DNA of 64,000 nucleotides from Sphagnum compactum (Eukaryota > Bryophyta > Sphagnopsida > Sphagnales): NCBI GenBank assembly GCA_965153455.1, contig OZ234493.1, forward strand, positions 6,376,213 to 6,440,212. Direction: 5' to 3'. Within the stretch, counting starts at the first letter, position 1, and every line of letters begins with the position of its first letter. Shown here piece by piece: positions 46,000 to 59,290 of this stretch. The notes under the pieces were generated by a model, which saw nothing but the letters and a program-made list of their open reading frames with translations, searched no databases and was not told the origin of the DNA. The position numbers and the translations under genes are program-made.

Positions 46000-48900
46000 T
46001 TTACAACATTGCTAAATGTCAACACATCAAAATTTAGCATATGGCATTATGCTAGAGATCACCATGTACATGCAATAATTTCAATATGAGTCAGCATACA
46101 ACTGCATGGTTGGACTAGGTGTGGGCTAAATATCTTTCGAATGGCAAAACAATGGATATGGTGTGAAGGAATAGTGCACGCATGTAACAATAGAACACAA
46201 CACATCACCATTGTGAAGCAAGTGCATGAACACATTAAAGACACTTTCAATGAATATGAAATTAATATCATCAATTGATGGCATGAACACACATTTGCAC
46301 TTGAAAATGTAAAGATAATTGTTCCTTGCACATCACATTATTGTGTTCATAATTTTTTTATAGTGCACTTACCATGTTGAACATCTTGTATGTCATTAAA
46401 CATCAATCTTCTTTTGTAAGAATAAAAGATCATAATGTGAATTCGGTAGCTTGATGATTTGCTCAAGGTCCATGAAATTGGGAATGATTTTTAAAAATAT
46501 TTTAAGCATATCAAATTTTGATGATAATGTTTCAAAAAATTAAAACTTCCAAGAATGGCAAATTGTCACCCTCACTCATTGTCTCAACCTAACAACTTGT
46601 AGACTTAGGTGAAGGAGACCATGCTCGTCTAATAGGAAATTTTGAGCCATTAGAAGAATTATAGGACCTTGGAAACATAGTTGAATCCAATATAAGGATT
46701 GAAAGCATCTTTAGATTGAGTCCTTGAATGAGTTAAAGTATTAAAAAATGGATGAATTCATGGAAAAAATGAATCAAAGGTTAAAAATTTGCAAAGTTAA
46801 ACTAAGAGTTTAAATGAAAACTTCAAGTCCCAAAAGTTCAATAAACAAAATATTCACAAGAAAACCAAAAGTGGTTTTATAAACAAATTATGACTTGTGA
46901 ATGATCAACATTGACTTGAAAATCTCCTTGTAAACATCTTGCATCACATCACAAGTAAAACACACTACAGTTCCAAAACTCCAAGTTCCAAGAAAATAAA
47001 TGAAGTAAAGGCCATTTACCTTAAGTCATTTGAAATCCTTTGACATCAAAATCATCTTCACCATGGCTACAAATCCTTTTTTCCATTTTAAAGCTATTTC
47101 CAATGAGTCTCTCACTAAACTACATAAATCCATATTGCAAAATGAATGCTTTCAATTGCATTATGAGGACAAGCTTACAAGAATAGAAGACAAATGGACT
47201 TAAAACTTGAATGGAAGCTTCAACTTTCAAGGGAGTGGTCATTCCAGCTCCCAAAAGTTGCAAAACGTTGATACAAGAATTAGAAACATATTTGCATCAA
47301 CAAAAACTCCATGGAGGAATGGATTTTGGTGACTTCAATTACATGGTTCAACTACATTTTGCTAAAAAGTTCACACCATGAGGTGAAAGGATTGATGATG
47401 GACATTTCTAGCTAAGTGCAAAATGAAGTTGTAGACTCTTGTTGTAATTGTTGCACCTCCCCAACCAAAGTGAAAATTTTGCACAAGTTTGCCAAAAATA
47501 AACAAGGTTGGCAAACATCCACCTTTGACCCATATTTTTGGTCTCATGCCCATTTCCAGCTTTGGTTGCAAGCATTCTCTTTTGACAACTCCTTAAGGTG
47601 AAGTACATTTATATATAATAGATGATATATGCATAATTTTAATGTTAGCAATAAATATATTCAAATATTTTTTGGATATCATTTTACTCATTGTAACATG
47701 CACAAGGATTGATTATAATACCCTTTTAATCAAACTATTATTGTGAACTAAATTTGTGAAAACTATGAGAAATCAAAGGAATGAAAATTTTGGGTTCATT
47801 CATGTTGTCAAAAGGCATGAATTCTAGAAAATAAACAAATAAATAAAGTCATTGCAAAAAATGATTAAAAGTACTATTACAACCTTCTATGTATAAGTTT
47901 TTTCCCCCTAATTGGTGAACATCACTTAAACTTCAACAACCACATTGAACAAACTAATATATCTATAATAACAACCCATTATTAAAATTGTTATCTTGCA
48001 CCATGACTTTCAATTGACACTATTTTCACAAGTTCTACCCCATGTAAGTTTTTGGCCATGTAAATATGTTAGTTAGTCTATTGAAAGTTGGGCATATATC
48101 CAAAAACATTTAGTATTTTCTTGGCAATGCAATGGTTACAAGTTCTTGCTAAATTTCAAAGAAGGTAACCACAAATTTACTACATGTTAATTTGTATGAA
48201 AAATGGCAACTTGATTATCTCATTTGAGTTGTTTTTGGGTCATCATAGAAAAAAATCTTCAAACCTTGATTATTTGACCTTGAAATCAAATTTTAATTCA
48301 ATTAAATTTAGTCCTGAATACATTGGCCACCTATCAAACATTTAAAATCCATGGTGTGTGCCCTATTCATGCAACTTAATATTCAATTATTATCTAGGTT
48401 GAGTTGAAAACCTTAAACATACCACTGTTTTCCCTTGATCTTACTTGTTTGAATGAACCCAAAATCATAAAAACGTAATAGAAATAATAAATTTATTGGT
48501 AAATTTGGTCAATGTAAGGGTGAAAACCCTTAATTTGACCAAAATGTAACTTGAGATTAGTAAATGGACCTAGAAATCTGTAGAAACATTTAACAAAGGC
48601 TAAAATCAAAAGGATTATCAAAATTGGTGGTCCCAAGAGTCTCCACATGAATTTTAAAGTTCATTCTTGTACTTTCATCGCTGATATTAAACTATTCATA
48701 AGATCTTTTAAATCTTGTACAATAATTATAAATTTCAGCATTGAAATCCTTATTTGGATAAAATTTGCTGAGTCTTTCGTTACACATTTGGGTGGTGGGA
48801 GTGGAGGGGCGGGGGAGGGTGACATGTCCTTTCATATGTGTTCAACTCATATGGGGTGGGTTTTGTGTCAAAACCACCATGGTGGGGCACCATAATGATG
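46000..48900. other. AT-rich DNA, no gene recognised
   Basis: Only short open frames without domains. Phrases such as ACACACTACAG near 46958 recall the MITE ends at 33.6 kb but no partner end was found. Confidence 0.35.
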
Positions 48901-49170
48901 CAAATGGTTAAACCAAGATGGCGAATTGGGGTTTGAACCCCTAATTTTTCATGTGAATCGAGCCGTTGGGTTTTGGGATCAAAACTCAAAACAAGTAGGG
49001 CTGGTTTTGGGGCAAACATGATCAATTTCTTCTTGAGGCAACATAAAGTTATCTTGAAGCAACACCAAGTGTTATTTCGAAATTATCATTTGGAGCAACT
49101 TGGTGTTGCCTCACATTTCAGAGCATTTCGCTTCAAAACAATTCAAATGCCATTTTGAGGACAACTTAGT

Positions 49171-49516
49171 GTTGTCATAGGACATTGTATAATGTTGTTC
49201 CTTGTGAACTTGGATGACTTAAAATCATATTAAAATTGGTTGTGTGTAGGAAATCACACTTAGATTAAATCTTAGCAAATCTAGACTTAGTTAACGAGTC
49301 CAGTTTGGATTGAGTTTGGGAAGATTCTAGCTAACATTATGTAGTTGTCATAGGACATTGTATAATGTTGTTCCTTGTGAACTTGGATGACTTAAAATCA
49401 TATTAAAATTGGTTGTGTGTAGGAAATCACACTTAGATTAAATCTTAGCTAATCTAGACTTAGTTAACGAGTCCAGTTTGGATTGAGTTTGGGAAGATTC
49501 TAGCTAACATTGTGTG
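49171..49516 (+). repeat. 173-bp tandem duplication, nearly identical copies
   Basis: Copy 1 is 49171-49343 and copy 2 is 49344-49516. I see one internal change (GCAAATC versus GCTAATC) and a few at the joint (ATTATGTAG versus ATTGTGTG). No ORF spans it. The low divergence points to a recent event. Confidence 0.9.
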
Positions 49517-49519
49517 ATG

Positions 49520-52500
49520 CTCAAATCTATTCAAAATTTAGGAGCGAAGAGATGCAAAGGAGCTTGGGAATGCAAAGACACAAAGGCTGAGCTAAAAGGC
49601 ATTTCAGAGGGCAGGTCAAACAAGGGTTTGGGGGTGAAACAAAGACCCAAATGCAATATTACTTTTGTAGAGAACTCTAATACCTCAATTCCTTAATCAA
49701 GACTTGTGAACACAAATAGCTCAAGATTGGATAAAATCCACCACTTTGGAATTGTAATGTAAACATGTTTTTCTCCTTGCATACTACAAAGTCAAACATG
49801 TCAGGACCAATTTAGGTGAGAAAACTAGCTTGATCCTCTTTTTTTTCCTTGTCTTCATCCTGACTTCTCATTTCTTCCCCAGTTGCTACAAAACTTGGGC
49901 CCAGCACCCCTAGAGTAAGGTACTTTACAGATAACTCTAATGTAGTACACAAAGAAGAGACCAGAAACTAGGGGAAATGGGCTTATTGCGGTATGCAAAG
50001 TATTGATCAGCTTCAGCTGATACGTCCGCGGATTAATAATCACATTTAAATAATTTGCTGCATGCTTTGTGCCAACTAAAGTTTGTGTGTTCTGAAGCGG
50101 CTGATGTGTGTTCTGAAGCGTGGTTAAAAAGCAAGCTGAATGATTGAGTGATAACTATAGTTTTTTTCTCATGTGAAATTTTGTCAGTGAAAGTTAGAGA
50201 TTTTTTTGCTTCCTTTGGTACAAGGACTTCCAGACCCCATCCCTCAATCATTCATCAAACTTTGTCAAGGTGTGCCGGCTGCCTGGTCCTGAAAGTGGAA
50301 GGGACTGGGAAGAAGGCTTCAAGGTCCAATCTGAATTATTTAAGCACGCATCCCCAAGGTTCAAACAGAATCATTTGAACATGCAGTACGTGTTCGACAC
50401 TAGGCACTCTGTCAGCGCGAGAAAGAAATTGGGTGCTTCTGGTAACCCACTCGGCCATCAATAAGTTCATTTTACTGTCCTAAAGAATGCGGTTCAAACG
50501 ATTATGCTTGTGGTAGTAGAGCCTGACCTCACTCCGTGGACTGCCACCATATTCACTAGCAGGCACGGTCTGTGCCCCCTGGGTGCAGTAGATCCTATTG
50601 TTCTGCTCCTTTTGCAAAACTGCCGATTCTTTGCCGGTTCTTTCCAGTGGTTGGGCGGTTCTTAGAATGAGGGGTCAGATGCCTGCTGATATTAGAGTTA
50701 TCCTTAGAGTAACCCTGTCTTCACCCTGTCTTTGGGCCTCCTTTCACCCTGTATCCCCTCTTTCAGTGGTATCCGAAAAGTAAAGACATTTTAGTAAATC
50801 TCAGTATGAAATGCTGATACCCAGCATTTAATGCACAAGGTTCGAGACTAACTATAGTAGTTGTACAGTTAGTAGGAGCAGTGAAAATATCTATGGCAGC
50901 AGTGGAGGCGCTCAGAAAAAATGAAAGACAGGATGAAACTCAGTTTACCACCAAAATTGATGGTTTCATCCCCTGTTGAGTGCTAATGTACTTTTTTGCA
51001 GGTTTTTTTAAATATCACCCTGTGTATGACCAAACTCAGGGTTCTGGTGCTGTGTTTTTCTTACTTTACGGATAACTCTATTATCAATCAACCTGGGTAT
51101 ACATTCACTTATCTGTTGGTTCTCAAACAATTTCAAATGACCTGTGTTGGTAGATAACCATAGATCTCAAAAATATCGAGGGCTTCAATAAAAACCAGAG
51201 TCTCAGGTTCTTTTATTCCAAAAATTTTAAAGGACCAGAACCAAAGTTCTTTCTCATTCCAAAAAACCCAGAACCAGAGGTTCTTTGATTTTTAAAATTT
51301 TTCAAACAACTGGAGTTGGAGGTTATTAAAATAATCAAATAACCACCCAACAACTCTGGTTTACACCACATTGAGTCTTTGTAGCTGTTTGATTATTATT
51401 GAGGTCAAACTACACCCTCCAAGCAGGGTGCATTTGCATCCCCATTTCCAAGATTCAAATTTTTTATGACTATAGTTAAATTAGAGCTCCGCACTGCTGC
51501 GCACTACCAGTGACAATCAACTATTTAATTATTTCTTATGTTTTCATATGGCTTTCAATAATTCATCATTATTTATGTTAATGTCAAATTTAATTTTAAT
51601 TAATATACATTTTCTGGACATGAAAAGACACATGTTAATTTGTTTTTGATATCCATGTTGATGGATGCGAGAAAAAAATGAGATAGTTATAAAATGGAAG
51701 TATTTATTAGGAAAGATGGGAGATAATTATTAAGAAAGTTCATATGAAAAGGAAGCAGTTATTAATGAAGTAGTTAGGCTTGAAAATGAGGTATTTATTT
51801 TTTAAATTGTCCTTAGAATGGTTCATGGATGACCATATGAAAGATTCCAAAAAATCCTCATATACCAATTCCAATTACTTGTCACTAGAATTAGTACCTT
51901 GGCGACTTTGGCAAAAATAATATCATTTTTTAGAAATGTCAAAGTTTTCAAAAAAATACATTTCTCACAAAAGAACAAAAATTGTGAAAAAAAATGAAAT
52001 ATGTTTTTAATATACTCTGTTTTTTAAATGGAATCTTCAAAATGAATATTATTTGGCAAACATGTGCCAAAGCCACAAATGTCATACGGTATATGATGAA
52101 ATTGTGAAAAAATCTTTGTACCCAAATTTTCAAATTATTGGAACGTTGCATCTTTGAATGGAAAGATTTGGTAAGTTCAAAAAAAGGTTTGAACTAATGA
52201 AACCCTACCAAACTTTATTAAGCCAAAGCACCCAACGGAAGGGGAGAACAAGGAACAAAAGGAAAGGACCCATGACTGGGCCCCAAAAAAAAACCCCCTC
52301 AACCAAGGGGCAAGAAAGAGGAGTGGGAAAAAACACACGTCAGAAAAGGTGCCAAAAGGGTCCAAAGCCAAAACCCAAACCCACACAGTTGGAGGTGGAG
52401 AGGAGATCAAGGGGGAAACTGAAAAGCCAAAGGCACCGCTTATTGGAAGAGCATGAAAAGCCTAATAATGCTTTTGGTGATGTGTCATGCCACACAGTGA

Positions 52501-53100
52501 AAATAATGACCCACATTTGGATGTCGTGCTAGCCGCACCTCAACCCCCAAGGGACGATGAGGAACTAACTGTGCAACGAGCACAAATAATCACATGAAGA
52601 CCGAAAGGAGGAGGAAGCTCTAAAGTTGAAAGTGAAACCACAAGAAGAATGAAAGAAGAAAACCCGACACTAAAAGGGGGCAAAACCCCTCTGAAAAAGG
52701 AAATTTTGAAAAAGGATGGGAAAGGAAACAAACACCATCCAAAAAAGAAAATACAATAGGCAGCATGGACCAAAAGGGCAGCCCAAACCTAAACAAAAAA
52801 GAAACCCTCAACAACTACAAGCCTTCATCTTATGCCAACATTGCCTTCACTACTCTTCTACGAACACGTATCTCCATTGCCTCTTATCGCTCCTAGTGGA
52901 AATGCTCTTGTACACAAAATTACTTTTGTATGGGACAAAAAATGATGTGAGATAATGTTATAAATTTATCCCATATCCTTTGTCAACAAGTTGAACTTTG
53001 TAAACTATGTAACTAGATGAAAAAGTGCTAGTTTACACACAATACATGCACTAAATATTACTTATGATGAGTTAATAAAAAAAAATTGTCATTAAAAAAT
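49520..53100. other. Intergenic DNA, no gene recognised
   Basis: 49.85-50.8 kb is less AT-rich and could hold an old exon or a repeat, but nothing is recognisable. 51.17-51.35 kb repeats the word AACCAGAGGTTCTT. 52.16-52.83 kb is purine-rich and opens a basic, Lys/Pro-rich frame (52158-52532) that looks like low-complexity rather than a gene. Confidence 0.35.
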
Positions 53101-53351
53101 ATATATATCTACTTACCTACCTATTTGTACCTACCTAAGTGGCTTATATTTAGGCTTGGTATAATGGCTTAGCTTTAGGTGCAACCTAGGAAAGTACATA
53201 TTGTAGGTTCCTATGGTAGGCCTAGTTGCCTAGGCTTTAGGTTTTAGGTTCCTAAACCTAGGCTTAAGTGCCTAGGTTTAAACTTTAAATTCCTAGACCT
53301 AGGTATTTAATTTTAGACCTAATTTAGATTTAACCTAGGTCATTTAGGTTT

Positions 53352-53622
53352 TAACCATGTGGCATAACCTAAATGGCTATTATTTAAATGCCATCTCGCC
53401 TAACCTAGGTGGCCAATGTTTAAATGCCATGTGGCCTTACTTGGGTGGCCAATGTCTAAATGTTATGTGACATAACTTGGGTGGCTAATGTCTAAATGCC
53501 ACATGGCATAAGATGTGTGCCCAACGTTTAAATATCACGTGGCATAACTTGGGTGGCCAATGTTTAATGCCACGTGGCTTAGCTTGTGTGGCCATTGTTT
53601 TAATGCCATATGGCATTTGACC
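53352..53622. repeat. 36-bp tandem array with ATGCCACGTGGCAT dyads
   Basis: Seven or more units of GTGGCATAACTTGGGTGGCC + AATGTTTAAATGCCAC. The unit junction forms the dyad ATGCCA-YR-TGGCAT in most copies. Two copies have the CACGTG (G-box) centre, others CATATG or CACATG. Spacing is 36 bases with one 35. Preceded at 53.1-53.35 kb by TAGGTNNCCTA-rich DNA. Confidence 0.85.
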
Positions 53623-53624
53623 AA

Positions 53625-53672
53625 TCAAAATTATGTTTGACCAATCAATTAAGGCTTGACCAATTACCCTAA
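53625..53672 (+). repeat. TTTGACCAATCAA short repeat
   Basis: Three copies of TTGACCAAT in 45 bases directly after the 36-bp array. CCAAT boxes are present but no gene follows. Confidence 0.5.
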
Positions 53673-54022
53673 TAACCATCACACAAAACCACCCATATAA
53701 CCATTAATTGTACACATGTTACTTGGGCACCCTAAAAAAATCACACACAAAAAAAATTGAACCAAACCACCCAATTGCCTATTTAGTGGTTTCATTATCC
53801 CATTAGGGACTAGCCACTACCCTAAAATATTGAACCTACTAAAAACCCACTATAATGGTACCACTACAAAATGAGTGGTTTGCACAATGGTCTAACCACA
53901 TGTTTTCTAGTAATGATAATTGTTGAATTTGTAGCCAATTTGTGTTGAAGGACCATGTTCAATATGGATTGCAATACATCCATGTTATAACAACTTTTAG
54001 GGTTTGTATAATCCTTATCTTT

Positions 54023-54700
54023 TGATATCAAAGCAAGTTTGATTAGTAGGATGGTGGAGACATTATGCTAACTAAAAAGAATATTGATGGTGTTTGTTGT
54101 ATGTTCCATATAAAAAATGTCAAGTTCAAGTGAAAAAATAGATTCCCAACTGAACAATGATTCATATAGCAATTTGATTATCCAAACGAAGTTCTGACAC
54201 CAAGTCCAGGGGTTGTCAACATATGGATTTTCAAATTTGGTGCAAGAAAGATTGATTTGGATCCAACAGAAGCAAAAATAAAAGACTTGGTTCTTAATAT
54301 TTCATATTGTGGCTTCAATAAAAAAATGTAGATTTGGTTGAGGATGCAAGATGGAAGCCATGGATGGGAAACAATGGCCCAATTCCAAGGAAGACATTAT
54401 TCTTCAAGAGATCGTGATGAAGTTGGAGGCCATTAAATAAGATCCAAATTAACAATGAATATAGACATATTATGATCGGTTTGAATATTTACTTATTCAT
54501 GTGAAAAGATTTCAAATGTGGAATAGAGGAGGAGATTTCTAACCCATTTGGAACTATTTAAAATAAGGAAGCTATGTGTGGTACAATATTACAATGACAT
54601 GGAAGATATGTTAATTGTCACATTAAAAGTTGAACATGTTTTGGTAGAGCTAGGGAAAAATCTTTAAGAAGAATAAGAAAAATATTTAACTCATGGGAAA
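54023..54700 (+). mobile_element. LTR-retrotransposon remnant: primer-site-like sequence and gag trace
   Basis: TGATATCAAAGC at about 54024 is close to TGGTATCAGAGC, the usual plant primer-binding site for initiator tRNA-Met. Downstream, broken frames keep gag-like wording near 54540-54660 (LCVVQYYNDMEDMLIVTLKV). No LTR pair, protease or polymerase was found in the window, so this is a fragment. Confidence 0.4.
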
Positions 54701-54769
54701 TTTCATCACAAACTTCATGGGTCACGATTCGACAATAATAGTCATGTGAAATTTGCTTTTCATAGGTTT

Positions 54770-54965
54770 GTATGGAATAAACATGAATGTCATTCATCTA
54801 CTTGTACTATTTGAATATCGATGTTTTGTGCATTGTTTAAACATGGATGTTATATGTTTATTCATATTATTTAGACACGAATTTACACACAAAAGTCGTG
54901 CACACGACTTTCGTGTTTAAATAATGCATGACATTCATGTGTAAACGATATGAACCCATGAAATA
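54770..54965. repeat. Inverted repeat around an AAAGTCGTG dyad
   Basis: 54892-54911 is a dyad (AAAGTCGTG-CA-CACGACTTT). The flanks TTTAGACACGAA and TTCGTGTTTAAA extend it imperfectly. Outside it, AAACATGAATGTCATTCAT-type sequence appears in both orientations. No gene. Confidence 0.5.
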
Positions 54966-54999
54966 ACAAATTTCACATGGATTTGGAATGAACCCATGA

Positions 55000-57425
55000 A
55001 GCTTACAAATTTGTGATGTTGTGATGGAGAGATAAGATGAAGTAATAAATGAATCAAGGTGTAAACACAATAAATTGTACACATAAAATATTTTGTCAAG
55101 GTTAGATAAAAATAATTTGAAAATAACAACAAAACCCATCATAAAATTATTGTACATTAAATGTTTTCAATGATTGACCAAAAACAATATTGTTCTTCAT
55201 TATTGTGAATTAAATTCTAATTTTCAATCTATTTTAATAAATTTAAAGTATTTTTTTGAAATACAAATCATCTGAAGTTCATTTTGGTAATGATTTTTTT
55301 GTAAAATATGTGTGAAGTAGGTTTTAATAAATAGAAAATAAAATAGTTTTTTGATTCAAACCTCAACGTACATATGTACACCTTACCCAACATTTTTTGG
55401 GGGAATTTTTTGTTGTTTGGCAACAAAAAAGAAGTTTGTGACTTTCACAAAGGATTTTTGGTAAGTAATCCCCCAAACTCCCCACATTTTGAAGAAAAAA
55501 AGGTTGAAATTGCCATATTCAAATTACAGGCTCTTGGAAGTTGTCTACATAGTGGGATTTCAAAAATGTTATAATTCTTTCTGTCTAATATGTAGCCAAA
55601 TTTTGTTAAGTATTATTGTGGAGGATGGTTAGTTCACATACCTCATGCAATTCAGAAAGAAAGAAAACAAACCTAATCATAATTAAATATATACATATTC
55701 AATTGAATATTTTGTGTTAAAAGTATTATCCAACCCAAACTTTTCATCTTCTTTGGGTTCTACTTTGAATTTTTTTTAATTCATTTTTTAATAAAATTTT
55801 GCAAGTAGATATTCATATTGAGCATGGACCCTCAAATAGAAGATTGTGATATTAGAGATATTTGCAAAGTAAGGAAAATATAAGCCCCATACCCCCTATT
55901 TGGTCATAAATAGGGTGAGACTTGTAAAAAACAATTAAACAAAAGTACGCTGAGATTAAACAAGGATTGAAACTCATATTAGCACTAAAATTTGGTCAAA
56001 TCTAAATTTCATCTTGTGTTTTTTTTTGTTCCTGATTCCTTGAACTAGTCATTGTTGTATTGTGTGTACTGCAACTATACTTATCCTCAAACCTTGTGCA
56101 TTTAATCATGAGTTTTCGCATTCTATACTCATATTTAATAAAATTTCATTACTTTGTGAATAACAGTGTTTAAAGATTGAACGAGGGGTTAGGGAGTGAA
56201 GGAAGGGCTAAAAAGGGGTCACTTTACGAATGTCTCTATTGTGATTATTTGATCATTTATTGGAGGAAAAACATGAATTCAACCTTCTAGTTGTCACCTG
56301 TCTGTGTTCCTCATTTTAAATCAAAAGAATGACTGGTGAAGCATGCCATCTCTTTAAATTTTGATTTTTTAAGAACATGAAACCAAGGTTATTTTATTTT
56401 GAAACATTTCAAAATTTCAAAACCAAAGTTTAAACAAAATCAAAGAACCACCCAACACTGGTAAGTACCATAGGTAATTGGCGGCAAATGTAAATAAATG
56501 CTTAATATGTAGGTAGTTAAGTAGGCAAGGCCATTGGTGGCTTCTAGGTAGCTGACCATGTGGATGGATGGTTGGTATATTGCTGACCATCGTAGTTAGT
56601 TAGATGGGCCATGGGCTAGTGTAAACCTTCACCCACCAGTGCACCATACTGGATAGATGATGTGTGGAGAGGGAACACATTTTGCTGGTTCCTATGATGC
56701 TGGTCCTATTCATGTATTGTGCGTGAAATTTGTTTGTGCTTTTGGGTATGCATATTTCAAGTTAATAAATCTCTAAAAAACTTAGGGCTTTGTGTTTTGG
56801 GTTGTTCATGAGTGGTAAGAGTTGTGTGTCACTGTGTGTACTCTCCAATGGAACAACTTTTCCAACTTGTAATCTAGGGACAAGCACCGTTTCTTAGTCT
56901 TCCCTTCTTTTTCAGTCATGCTCATTTTCTTGCATGTTAGATGGTTTTATTATCGATCTTTTTTTCTCATTTTAGATGGAATCTTGATGTGAATATGTGA
57001 TATGCATATATGTAACTCATATTAGCAGGTATGAGGTTGTAGGATCTTGATGTGAATATTAGATACCCATGTATGTACATTCCATACCAACGGGTTTGAA
57101 GTGGTGTATGAAGGTGTTGTCTATTTATGTTCATACTTAAGATACCTTGAAAAAAGATGTACATAGGTTGTTATATAAACTTGGCTGATATGTCTATTCG
57201 CCTGATATCTCTATTTGAAGAACATTTGAATACTCATGTTCTTACCCTCATACCAATGCCCATTTGGTATGTTAAATTGGACATACTTGCCCAGCCTTTG
57301 GGCTAGTTTTTTCTGGTGTACTTAGAGAGTGTCTTACATGGTGTAACAAGTCAACAAGAAAATGTATTTGAATGCATTTTATGGGCCTTATGCTTTTTGT
57401 AAAGCTTGTTGTCCTCTTTTCTATA
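55000..57425. other. AT-rich DNA, no gene recognised
   Basis: CACCCACCAGTGCACCAT at about 56630 matches the inner part of the Mutator-type MITE terminus, so a diverged copy probably lies at 56.46-56.66 kb. 57.0-57.1 kb has a small direct repeat (ATCTTGATGTGAATAT twice). Confidence 0.4.
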
Positions 57426-57436
57426 ATACCAAAGGG

Positions 57437-57636
57437 GGGCCTCGGTGAACCAGCAGCACCCACCAGTGCTCCATCCACTGGAAGCCCGTTATTAGTCAGC
57501 TATGGATGAACCTCAACTGGTTGATATTTGGTTTCACCTTGGTAACTGATTCTGTAGGAAATAGGTCTCATATATAAGTAGATAGATAGGAAAATAGGTA
57601 ACTACTGGGTAAGCAGATGGTTTATTATTATTATTA
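57437..57636. mobile_element. Left half of a Mutator-type MITE interrupted by Helitrons
   Basis: Begins GGGCCTCGGTGAACCAGCA and follows 41920-42110 base for base with modest divergence (shared GGAAATAGGTCTCAT and GGTAACTACT). It stops in a TTA-repeat directly before the Helitron 5' TC. The right half resumes at 62736. Confidence 0.88.
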
Positions 57637-58679
57637 TCTATAGTAAAGGAACAATGAAGCTTCCCCTGAAGCCGCTCGAATGAAGCTTCCCCTAAATCCG
57701 TCCAGATCGGACGGACATTTCCTCCATCCGTCCGACCCGTTTATCCATCCGTCCCGTCATACAGGGAAGATGGCATCATACAGGAAGAAAACCCTGGCAG
57801 AAATAAATAACCCCCCCCCCGCCCCCTCATGCCCGGCCCCAGGGGGGGCACCCCCAAGATTTACTGTACAGAGGACGTGGTCTTTTTCTTTTCATTTTTT
57901 TTTTCGTTCTCTGTTTTCGGTGGTTTTTTTTGGTTTATAATAATAATAATTAAATAAAAAATGAAAAATAATCTTATGTGTATATATATATATATATATA
58001 TATAAAGTTTTAATTTTTTAATTCATCCATATCATCAGCCGTCTATTTAAGTCGGACGGGGATGGATGTCTATTTAAGCCAGATGGGGTGGGTTAGGACC
58101 GGCAAAGACCCAGCAGTTTTAGGTGCGTGTTTGATTTATTTTAAACACACACCTGTGCATTAGGCACGGGGCACAAACTTGCCCGGCCCCAGGGGGGGCA
58201 CCCCCAAGATTTACTGTACAGAGGACGTGGTCTTTTTCTTTTCATTTTCTTTTTCGTTATCTGTTTTCGGTGTTTTTTTTTTGGTTTATAATAATAATAA
58301 TTAAATAGAAAAATGAAAAATAATCTTATATATATATGTATATATATAAAGTTTTAATTTTTTAATTCATCCATCCCATCAGCCGTCTATTTAAGTCGGA
58401 CGGGGATGGATGTCTATTTAAGCCGGATGGGGTGGGTTAGGACCGGCAAAGACCCAGCAGTTTTAGGTGCATGTTTGATTTATTTTAAACACACACCTGT
58501 GCATTAGGCACGGGGCACAAACTTGCCCGGCCCCAAGGGGGGCACCCCCAAGATTTACTGTACAAAGGACGGGGTGTTTTTCTTTTCATTTTCTTTTTCG
58601 TTCTCTGTTTTCGGTGTTTCTTTTTGTTTATAATAATAATAATAAATTAGAAAAATGAAAAATAATCTTATATATATAT

Positions 58680-59290
58680 ATACCGTCAAACTTCCCCTGA
58701 ATCCGTCCGGTCTGTCATCCAACCGGACGAACGAAATAGTCAGACGGACATTTCATGCATCCCGTTATCCATCTGTTTAAAAATAGAAGCATGCCAATTA
58801 GGGTCTCTCTGACCTCTCTTCTTCCAAAAAGCAGCAAACAACAGAGAGTTACGCAGAAGAAAGAGCCAGAGAGACAGACAAAGAAAAAGGGGGTCCTTGA
58901 AGCATGATAAGAGGCCGCTTTAAATATGAAGTTTTTCTCTGTAATGGAATTCTGTTTTTTTTGTTTTTGGTAAATTCTTCAGGATGTTTTCCTGTCTGCA
59001 TTTTCAAAACTAATTATATTATTTTCAGAAATGTTGAAATTTTCCCCAATCCTCCCCCCCCCCCCCCCCAAAACACAAAAGGGAAAATAATATAAAATCT
59101 TTTAAAATAATATTTGTGCAATGTCCATTTTAAGCATTGAATATTCAAAAATAAAATAATTATTCAATATTGAATTTTCAATGCTGAAGTTACCACCAAA
59201 GGTGGGCGCGGAGGGGGGGGGGGGGGGGTAGGAGAGAGAGAGAGGGGTCACGAGAGCTGCCATTTTTTCTTTTTATTTTTTCTTTTTTGG
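58680..59290 (+). other. Unique insert in Helitron unit 3 with paired C16/G16 runs
   Basis: Begins like a variant 5' end (ACTTCCCCTGAATCCGTCC). It contains an A/G-rich stretch (58830-58900), a 16-base C run at 59054-59069 and a 16-base G run at 59213-59228. Between them, 59134-59148 and 59170-59184 form a 15-bp inverted repeat with one mismatch. May be a captured fragment. Confidence 0.5.

Noticed and set aside
49855-50464. Possible exon in the GC-richer stretch near 50 kb
   Set aside because: No domain, no consistent frame and no splice pattern that joins the short open frames.
50830-50860. GGTTCGAGACT as a tRNA T-arm
   Set aside because: No acceptor stem, D-arm or A box at the right distance.
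52158-52955. Basic Lys/Pro-rich frames as a possible nucleic-acid-binding protein
   Set aside because: A purine-rich strand gives such composition by itself; no domain and the frame breaks at 52532.
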